Shown here one piece after another: positions 55,740-64,000 of a DNA stretch of 64,000 nucleotides. The notes under the pieces were generated by a model. That model saw nothing but the letters and a program-made list of their open reading frames with translations, was not told where the DNA came from and did not search any database. Made by a program: the position numbers and the translations under genes. The stretch is from Undaria pinnatifida (Eukaryota > Sar > Phaeophyceae > Laminariales > Alariaceae): positions 2,837,501 through 2,901,500 of the forward strand of contig JABAKD010000019.1 in NCBI GenBank assembly GCA_012845835.1, in the 5' to 3' direction. Position 1 is the stretch's first letter. The number at the start of each line of letters is the position of its first letter.

Positions 55740-58080
55740 CTTGCGCCCACAAAAGTACAGAACGCTGAGCTGCGTCTGCTCCCCGTGAACGGGAGACAGA
55801 GATCCCACCCCTGCTGCTGCTACTGCGAGAATGAACATACGTACCCCTTCAGCACAAGCAGCAGCAGGAATAAGCACGATACCCTGTGTGGCAGGCAACT
55901 GTGCTTGGTTTCAGCCCAAAAACACTAAAGTTTTGTACTACTATTATTACTACTACTACCACTTAAAGTGAGCCACTACTACCAGTACTAGTTCTATATA
56001 TTATACTACTGTTAATAGTGCTATTAAAACTATCAGGTTACCAATTACGAGTGAAGGCGAGTTGCTAATACACCCGGCGCCAATAATAGCGACCCTTTCC
56101 GAGATCGCTGAAGCCGGATTTACTTCCGCCACAGCCGACAGAAGAGCAACGCACACAACTTGAAGACAGTTACAAATATCCTTCAGCGCGAGTACCCATT
56201 AATAGCGACAGCTATCTTCCCTTACTACCTCTTCCGCCTTCTGGAGGATACGGGGGGAGCATGTAGCAATGGCGGTGCCGCCTTCTATCTGCTGAAGGCC
56301 AGGAAGGCGCTCGCCTAAGTGCATGCCTCTACGACAGTGCGTAGTGCAGCGGGCAGACATGAGGGGTTCTTGCTGAACCCAACAGCGTACAGGGAAGGGG
56401 GGTACTTCAGAGTAGTGCTTGCGGTGAGTGGGACACACACGGGCGCGTCTTTGGATGTCCTACAGACGCGTAGGCATGCTTGTTGTTACTCAAACCGCAA
56501 CATGTAACCGACATAGACCTAGGAACGTCAACGGCAATGACGCACATAATATCACTCTATCTTTTAGTTATTGATTCGGGATTTGGGACCATCTACCGAG
56601 TCGGGTGGGCAGCGATGCTGGTCCCGGGCTCCTTGGTAAAGGGGTGTGGGTGTAGCACTGCGGGTGGCTCGCTCTTTCGCGAAGTCACCCTATGCGTCAG
56701 TCAGTACTACTGTACTAAGGTACGAGTGCTGCTGTGAAAGGCATGGTGCAAGTGCAACCTGACGAAAGCCGAAGCACCACCATACCACCATGCCATCACG
56801 CCATCACCCACCCCGTATCAAATAATAGCCTTCGCGCCATCACTGTACCTTATGATACACAGGCTTAAGACCCAAGAGATAAGAAGGGACAGCTACGGCC
56901 TGTGTCGGACATTGCAGCTGTCATACTGCTGTCCCTAGGTCTACTGGGCTAGTGTGGGTAAAGCAGCAGGCTGCTCGACGAAGTGCTGGTGCTTATCACT
57001 GTTACCAGTATCTAGTAGACTAGCACAGCAGTGCCGTTCGCATCGAGGGGTGGATGTTGGCTGGCGGGGAAGGTGGCCGAGTGGCGCACAACGCCTACCA
57101 GGGTATACAACTGCCGTACGGGTACCGAAATACGTTTACGATACGATATAGACTCTCAAGTTGAGTATCGTAGGTCACAGCAGTAGTAGAGAGAAGTCGG
57201 CGGCAGTTCGAGCCCAACGACAGGATTTACTGACGTTTACGTGCAATCACGCCCCCCCCTCATCAACACTCCCGCGTAGACGCTTGGATTAAAGAGCACA
57301 GAGTACTCGACTGCCGACTGCTAACCTCTGTTGTGCTCTTGTGCTCTGTACAATAGCAAAGGCAAACATAGGCACTTGGCGGTGAGTATGGCTCCAGACC
57401 GTCCTTTGCACAGACGCTACGTTCATGCTGCACTCTCACCTATTTGGTATAGTCGTCCCTGGGGAGAGAATACCGTAATCTGGTGGTCGTAGTTCGAATC
57501 CGAAGGCATGGTAGTGCCACCACGGGGTTATAGCAGCTCTACTTGGTCTTCGAAGAACACCCCCTTGGCTCACTCTGATACGGACAGCAAAAAAATCCGC
57601 ACCAGTTCGGTCACGTTCCAAGCAAAACTTCTCTCCAAAAGAAAGGTGCAACCGCAGCAAGCTCCGCAGCAAGACTCCCTCTCTCTTCCTGAGCAACGCC
57701 AATGCTGTCTTTCCTGGTCCTTTCACTGCTGCGTTGCAAGCTTGCGCTGCAAGGTGGTGTTCTTTTGCGGCGTCTGTGGTAATCTTCTGCAACCCCCCGT
57801 CCCCGTTTCTTTTTGCACTCGTGTTTCTCCTGAACTCCAAAATCCTCAAAATATTGTAAAATTCAATAAATTCCAAAATAATTGTACTGGTACCCCCCCC
57901 TGTATTCAAAAGGCATACATTTTTTCCAAAAACGTCTCAAAGGCATACAGTTAGTGCCATAATTATTTCAAAATTCCCTCAAAGTATACCAGTATGTACA
58001 TAAATATAAGTAGTTTTTCTATATTAATATAATGATTATAAAATCCGTACATTTGATCATGAAGTTGAAAATGAGGTCGG
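55740..58080. other. Intergenic, no gene recognised
   Basis: Between the divergently placed proteasome and ferredoxin genes. Contains (TAC)n near 55936-55963 and a tRNA-like B box (GTTCGAATCC, ~57493). The longest frames (57436-57909 minus, 57508-57954 plus) overlap each other and lack motifs. Confidence 0.55.
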
Positions 58081-58210
58081 TTTAATATGTCATCCAAAGA
58101 ACTTCTCCAACATGCGACAGGCAAACTTTCACGCTCTCACATCACTCACCAAGAAGCTTTCGCTTGTACTAACTGCTGTACCCCACCTCCACCTCCACCT
58201 CCTCCTCATC

Positions 58211-58336
58211 ATGATGTTCTCCAACGCTTTCTCCACGATCGTCGCACTGGTCTGCCTGCTAGTGGGCACCAACGCCTTCATGGCCCCGTCGCCGGTGGTG
58301 CGATCAGTCTCCCGACCTACATCCAGCTTGCAGATG
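58211..58336 (+). CDS. Ferredoxin-like gene, exon 1: bipartite plastid presequence
   Basis: 42 codons ending ...TSSLQM|GTAAGT. Signal peptide about residues 1-22, cleavage predicted before FMAPSP, then a Ser/Arg-rich transit part. Confidence 0.82.
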
Positions 58337-61300
58337 GTAAGTCCTCCTCCCAAGGTACATGTATCAATTTGGACTAAAATATAAGGATCGTTTTATAATT
58401 AAAGTTATCATGTACATATCCCTACATTTATGTCCGTTGTGGTATCGTGTCCTTCCTTGGTACCCACCAGTGTTCCCTGGCATGTTGGTTGCCTCGCGCC
58501 ATGTGGAGCCTGCTCCTGCCCTGTTCTCATGCCAATCCCAGGGCCTTTCCCTGCCCCATCCGCAGGAAGTGGTGGATGCAGATCCAGCATGTTGTCAGGA
58601 TTGTAGGGAGACTTACGCGTATGGCACTAGGGGGGTAGGGTGCGAAAAGCCCTCTCTACCTCTCAAGTGTGTTCAAAGTGCAACGTACTTGGCAGACAGG
58701 ACGCACGAGCATGCGTCGATCATGATAGCTCGGCATCGCAAGTAGGCCCGATACTCCCTAGTTGAAGGAAGAGAGGGGGGAGGGGGGGGGGGTGGGGGGC
58801 GCCCTGTTGAGCTCATTTGCGGTACCCATGTTTTGCGCTATGTCCGCGCCAACGCCAAGATGTAATGCCCCAATCTGCCAGGTGCAGCAGCTTTTGCTAT
58901 CCCTCTGTACGCACACAGCAATGCGCATGACACTACTCTTTGTTCTCTTGTCTGCAAGTTGCACTTTGCGTGCGTGTTTTCGTGTTTTCCAATCCTGCCC
59001 TGTTTCGCGAATATGAATCCCACTTGATAGCATGGAACACGACAACACAGCCCTCCTATCATACATATGAGGCAACACAACAGCTACTGCAGTGCCATCT
59101 ATAGCATGCACGTACGCACATGTATTATCGCGCCAACCGATTTTGACCGCCTAGTATAATATCAGGATAATCAGGATACGATACCACCTTACTCAGACCA
59201 TTCTCCAGGTTATGAGTGCCATTCCGCACTCGCGCCAAGCGATCTTGACCGCCTCATGTCGGAATGCCCCCTTACTCAGACCGCCTTATTGGGCATTCTC
59301 CAGGTCATGAGTGCCATTCCGCACTCGCGCCGAGCGATCTTGACCGCCTTCTATCGGGATGCCCCCTTACTCAGACCGCCTTATTGGGGCTAATTGGGGA
59401 CCCCTACCGTAGCTGTCGTGACCTAGCGTGCGTTGTCCCTATTAACCTGTAAGTGTCTTTACCTGGTGGCCCAGGTAGGGCTGCCCTAAAAAGGCGGCCT
59501 GAATAAGGCGGTATCCCGATGTATACCTGGTAGTCCAGGTAGGGGTGCCCCAAGAAGCCGGCCTGAATAAGGCGGTATCCCGATATAAGGCGGTCAAAAT
59601 CGCTTGGCGCTGTAATACACTGCGGAATTTCACTCATAACCTGGAATGAATAAGGCAGCTTCCTCATATAAGACGGTCGTACCTATTGGTTGCTCTGGCG
59701 CACCATTGCCTTGCTGGCGGGGCCCTACTGATATTCGGCGCGGTGTAGATTAGAAACGCGCGATCGCTCGCAAAAGTCGGCTGCTGAGATTCGACCGTTT
59801 TTGGAAGATTCCTCTCGGTTGTCATCGGATACCTTGTACCCCCCCCCCACCCCCCGTCGGAGAACCCCAAGATGAAAACATCGTACATTCCGCCCCCTCC
59901 CCCCCCCCAAAAAAAAAAATGCTAAAAGAATGGTGAGTGTCTGGACCAGCCAAATTGTGTGTTTAGTGTTAATAGTTGATGGTGTAGACTATTAATAGGC
60001 TGTCAGTCTAGTAGTTTAGAGCTCTAAAGGTGCACGAGGTCTAACCCTACAACTTTACCTTTGATACCAGCTACTCGCTCTGCCCGCTACTACTCCACCG
60101 ACTGACACTCTTGCAACTTCGAGGACTGCTTGGCCTTAGTTTGATTTCAACGCCTGCTGGTCCTGCGTCTCTAGACCTATGCTCGCAATGTTTTTCACCG
60201 ACTGACACTCTTGCAACTTCGAGGACTGGTTGGCCTCAGTTCGATTTCAACGCCTGCTGGTCCTGTGTCTCTAGACCTATGCTCGCAATGTTTTTTTACT
60301 CGAACTGACTTCACTGAAACTCCGCAGCAGCCGTTGCTGCGCTGCCAGCGACATGTACGCTCGTCGGTGTCCAGCTGACGACAGCGATAGCGAACGACAC
60401 GCGCGCGACTTCATGACAAGATATCATACCGGCTTGTCGACCTCCCGCCCCCCCCGACTTTCCCGTGTCCCCCTCATGCCTCATTTGCGATTCGTCAGTT
60501 GCGCCAAATCACGGACCTATGCTCGCATCACATTTTGCTCTATGTTTCCTTGGCCCTCACCCCCCTCCCTCCCTCCTCGCCCCTTTCCCTCTCTACCCCC
60601 CCCCCCCCCCCCCCTCCCTCCACCTCCACCTCTCTTCCCTCCCCAACATCCCCACGTTCCCCTCTCTCCTGATTTTGTCGTTTTAGGCCGACGTGGCTTT
60701 CCCCGGGGGCAAGAAGACCAAGGCCAACAGCGGCGAGGCCCTGAAGGGAGTGGCGAAGAAGGCCGGCTACAAGGCGGCGTACGGCTGCGAGGAGGGCAAG
60801 TGCGGGACCTGCGAGCATAAGGTCAGCCGCTGTCCTTTTGCTCTCGCCTTCTCTACGCTACCCTCCGCTCTTCTTGCCCGTCCTCAACTCTCCGCCAACA
60901 AACAAAAGTAACTCATTGGCGCTGTCATCCATAAGCTAGAAAGTAGGCACAAGGTGCCGAAGTCCGTCTTTGTACGAGTGGTTCTTGGAAGGATGCAGTT
61001 CACCCTTCATGCGACTCGCCGAACACCTCACGGCGCTTCGCGCTTAGTGCAAGCATTGTCTCCCTGGTTGATGAAAAGCCGACTTGCTCCGTCCCGGCAT
61101 AGTAGGGATGCGAGGGTCTACGCGAGGGTCTATGGCCATACGACTAAGGCCATGCACAAACTGTGTGCACCCCCCCCCCCCCACTCCCTGCCCCCCCCCC
61201 CCCCCCCCCCCCTCCCGTTCTCTCCATGCCTTCCCTTCCTCTACGCTACCCTCCGCTCTTCTCCCCCCCCCCCCCCCCCCTCCGTTTGCTGTATTCCGTC

Positions 61301-61702
61301 GGTAGTAATGCAAGAAGGCCATCGCCCCCCCCTTCCGCTTCATCCTTCTCCTCCGAAAGCGTACCGAGTACCTCCAACACCAATATCAGTCGATTAGCAT
61401 TTGCCTTTGTTCGTTTTGTCAGCGAAATTGTGGTTATACCCCTCTCGTATCTTCTGTCGCAAAGGAACAAGACAGTATCTCGCATACAGCAGTCGCGTAC
61501 CATAAACAAAAATATAAAGTAATCTGTTGATTGTCATTTGTCGTTGCTGATGTTGTTGGTGGTCGCCTTGCTTGTATTCTGACTCTTTCTCGTTTTCTTT
61601 TGGTTTGTTTGTGTAATTGTTTTGTGTTGCCATTCGCAGGTGAACGGGAAGAAGATCCGGCTGTGTATCGGCAAGCTGCCCGCGGGCGCGGGACCCTTCA
61701 CG
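58211..61702 (+). CDS. Plastid-targeted [2Fe-2S] ferredoxin-like protein (three exons found; last exon uncertain)
   Basis: Exons 58211-58336, 60687-60821 and 61640-61702, all GT-AG and all phase 0. Exon 1 (42 codons) starts MMFSNAF, has a hydrophobic signal core VALVCLLVG, then TNA-FMAPSP, which fits the stramenopile signal-peptide/transit-peptide junction with Phe after cleavage. Exon 2 gives VAFPGGKKTKANSGEALKGV and YGCEEGKCGTC; exon 3 gives VNGKKIRLCIGKLP. The cluster ligands are C-x4-C-x2-C-x11-C. Plant-type ferredoxins have a much longer last spacing; x11 is typical of the small [2Fe-2S] domain of molybdenum hydroxylases. An electron-transfer role in the plastid is inferred. The final exon is probably tiny: ACGGTTCCTTAG at 61992-62003 and TTCACCCAGTAA at 62763-62774 both follow good acceptors. 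ATG 58211 is preferred to an in-frame upstream ATG because the signal peptide starts there. Confidence 0.82.
59140..59690. repeat. Direct and inverted AAGGCGG repeat cluster in ferredoxin intron 1
   Basis: The left half has about 2.5 direct copies of a ~117-bp unit ('gagtgccattccgcactcgc', 'gcgatcttgaccgcct', 'cccccttactcagaccgcctta'). The right half has the same motifs reversed ('gaataaggcggtatcccgat', 'aggcggtcaaaatcgcttgg'). Confidence 0.8.
60096..60297. repeat. 100-bp tandem duplication in ferredoxin intron 1
   Basis: 'caccgactgacactcttgca' begins at 60096 and 60196. Units differ at a few positions. Confidence 0.92.
60687..60821 (+). CDS. Ferredoxin-like gene, exon 2: three cluster cysteines
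   Basis: 45 codons after acceptor GTTTTAG; contains C-EEGK-C-GT-C and ends CATAAG|GTCAGC. Confidence 0.88.
60905..61210. repeat. Dispersed repeat family R2, copy in ferredoxin intron 2, C-tailed
   Basis: Begins 'aagtaactcattggcgctgt' about 84 bases after the exon 2 donor, runs through 'ggatgcagttcacccttcat' and 'ggccatgcacaaactg', then long C runs. Confidence 0.9.
61640..61702 (+). CDS. Ferredoxin-like gene, exon 3: fourth cysteine
   Basis: 21 codons after acceptor ATTCGCAG: VNGKKIRLCIGKLPAGAGPF then Thr, ending ACG|GTAAGT. Confidence 0.87.
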
Positions 61703-64000
61703 GTAAGTGCGTTCCCGGTCATGAATCGTTCCTCGTATTATTCCATGTACTGTTCCTCAGACCGTCCCACATAGCACATACAGTACCGGCCCTCTGACAA
61801 GAAACCAATGTGCTTGGTTAATTCTAGTTTTGTTACTCGAGAAAGGGTGTTTTCTACACTAACTTCAGTACAACAACTGGACAAAAATTAGGGCGTTTTT
61901 CTTGTGGGACTCTTTCTTATGAGAGAGCCGGTAGTGTTTTACTGTTCCCCAGATTATTCCACACATATGTGTTTTTCGTATCATTCTGCAGACGGTTCCT
62001 TAGATCGTTCGTCAGATCGTTCCATGCACACGGTGTGTCGTTTGCCCTTGGTTGGGTTGTGTGGTACTAGCTGCGAGTAGGCGTCTCGTTTCCACTCGCT
62101 CACGTTGGCGGCGGTGGTAGTGGCTACAATGGTGGTGACGGCGGTGAACCGTTTTACCTCTCTTAAATCGGTGTTTCACTTACAGTAAGACTTCTTGAAT
62201 CGTAGCCCGCCTTCCGGTGGTGACAACGGTTGTGTGGCAAGTTTAATGGCGGCGGCGGTAGTAGAAGTTAGAATGTTGGTGAGCGGGGGGGGTCAAAACG
62301 GTAGTGTTGTTAGTGATGAGAAAGGTTGCGGCGGCGTGGTGGTGGTGGCTACAATGGTTGTGTCGCAAGAAGCGGCGGCGGCGGCCGGGGCTACCCGCGG
62401 GTCCGATTGATGGGGACGCTTTTTTCGTGTCCGTGTAAAATGTATGCGAAAACGTTTTGCAACGGGCAGGACATGCTCTTGTCATTTCTTCTTGTCCTTT
62501 TGTGGTTGTCGAGCTCCAAGAAAGGGTGGCCGATAGATCACCATAGCGTCGAGGACGCGACCAACGCATTGCAGCGAATCGCAAGTTAGTCCTGAAACGG
62601 GCGTTTGCCTGTTGTTTCATACCCCCCCCCATTGCCTGAAGCTTTTGACCGAACTTCTTACTAAATTTATCCCCAGCCTGTTAACCTCCCCACCCCCCCA
62701 CGCCCACACTCACCTGCGTCTATTTTCTGTTTTCCGTGCATTTGTTTCCCCGTTCTCGGCAGTTCACCCAGTAATTTTCAGGAAAACGTCACGCGGATGG
62801 ACGACTTGAGGGAAGGAACGGGGGACGAGGGGGGGGGTATGGAACCATTGGCTATCAATGGTGTGGTAGTATCGGCCTTTTTCACCAGCGACAGCAGCAG
62901 TTGCACGGTATCTACGTTGCCGCGCAATTTGTTGTCGTGCAAAGTGCAGGTGCGACCGCCCGGCTGGTTGCGACCACTCCACTGCTTTAGCGTCGGACCC
63001 CTTGTGTCTCTTTATCTGCCTGGCTTTCTTGCGGGCGCTACCTTTAGAGAGCGACTGCGTAGATATGGTTTTGTGTTCTTGTATTCGGGGGAAGGGGGAA
63101 GGGGAATTAGGGGGGGGGGGGGAGGGGGGATAACACAGAAGGCGGAGGAGGGAACCGCAACGGAATTCGTTTTCTTTGTGGTACCTTCCGTGTCGCGGCC
63201 GTAAAAAGTAGAGAGAAAGGGCGGAAACCTAGACAAGATTACGTTTTGTTTTGGGAAAAAGAAACTGAACAACAGTTTTTGTTTCCCTGCCCCTTTTGCG
63301 GCCTGCGCGCGCTCGCGGCTCAGGGCGTTTGTGTGAAAACATCACCGTCCCGGGGTTGCTTTAGATTCACAGCACCATGCACTTTGGGATGAGAAATCGT
63401 GCCGCCGCCACCGCCGTCACCGCCGCCAAACGAAAAATGTCGGTGTAGGTATAGCTCGCTCAAAGAACGGCCTCTTCGCCCTTGTAATCCTAACCAAAAA
63501 AACGGCCGCACGCGAATTCGAAGAAGTGTCGTCGAAAATGGTGGCGAGATTCTTAAGGGCTTATGACCCGGTTAGACCTGCTGCGCCTACATCTTTGAAG
63601 ACAATCGACTTTTTTTTCTTGGTGTAGGACTTTTTTTTTTGTGGTTCTGAAAGGGTGGAGAACGCGAATCGTTGGTGTTTGGTACATACACGCCAGCAGC
63701 TGTTTCCGGTGGCGGGCAGGCAAAGCAGGGTACCGTTTATTTTCTTTATTTTGCTGTTTCGTTTTGTTTTTTTGTTTTGTTTCGTTGTTTTTGACTTGCG
63801 TCTTGCGCGCGCAGTTACTGCGTGACCCCTGATCACAGAGTTATCGCAAAGTCTCGCGAAAGAATAGCAGCAGTTGTGTGGCAACCCTGCAACACAAACT
63901 TATCACAGGAGAAAGAGCAGTGGGCGAAAAGAAAGTTGAGAGATTGGATTGGCCGGCTATTCGTACGTAGCCCGGCATGTTCGGTCCGTTCCCCTTTTTG
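61703..64000. other. Downstream of ferredoxin exon 3; no further gene recognised
   Basis: Holds the two candidate terminal exons noted above, a GGC/GGT-rich stretch with repeated 'gtggctacaatggt' at 62105-62395, and T-rich sequence to the end. A block at ~61840-61885 ('aacttcagtacaac') resembles ~22555-22595. The 62797-63204 frame has no motif that supports it. Confidence 0.5.

Noticed and set aside
57436-57520. Possible tRNA gene around GTTCGAATCC
   Set aside because: A B box-like sequence is present but no acceptor or T stem closes; at best a relic.
1-64000. CRISPR arrays, operons, riboswitches, bacterial promoters
   Set aside because: The DNA is eukaryotic in structure. Tandem arrays lack the uniform spacers of CRISPR and no cas-like genes are present.

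Overview
The window looks like nuclear DNA of a stramenopile, most likely a brown alga or close relative. The signs are spliceosomal GT-AG genes in small exons, ankyrin-type repeats of the 'WAR..GCPWD' kind, a plastid presequence with a signal peptide plus a conserved Phe at the cleavage site, Ty1/copia and Ty3-like retroelements, and abundant minisatellites and homopolymer C/G tracts. Nothing bacterial (operons, ribosome binding sites, CRISPR) is present. The species is inference. LAYOUT. 1-0.6 kb: fragment of a dispersed repeat and an 84-bp tandem array. 0.9-8.2 kb: an ankyrin-repeat pseudogene split by a decayed copia element (2061-8053, 436-bp LTRs, target duplication GCGAG). 8.2-10 kb: no gene seen. 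10.0-19.5 kb: a damaged Ty3-like element (gag, protease, then a chromodomain-like tail, with RT/RNase H/integrase missing), itself split by an intact copia element on the minus strand (12320-18115, 430-bp LTRs with no difference found by eye, target duplication TACTG, one 1608-codon gag-pol). 20-26.5 kb: two 41-bp minisatellite arrays rich in GGTACC, a frameshifted gene fragment, a hAT-type MITE and other repeats. 27.9-44.4 kb, minus strand: a large multi-exon gene I assembled from splice phases, encoding a UBA-like segment, coiled coil, UBX domain, glycine-rich region and leucine-rich repeats. 44.5-50.7 kb: repeats and unassigned sequence. 51.0-54.7 kb, minus strand: the 20S proteasome subunit alpha-6 gene in six exons, with the first ~26 codons not located. 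58.2-61.7 kb (or slightly beyond), plus strand: a plastid-targeted [2Fe-2S] ferredoxin-like gene. HOW IT WORKS TOGETHER. The two housekeeping-type genes on the minus strand both belong to protein degradation (a predicted Cdc48/p97 adaptor and a proteasome core subunit); their proximity may be chance. The rest is mobile-element and repeat sequence. Introns here are full of tandem arrays and, repeatedly, of decayed copies of the adjoining exon edge.
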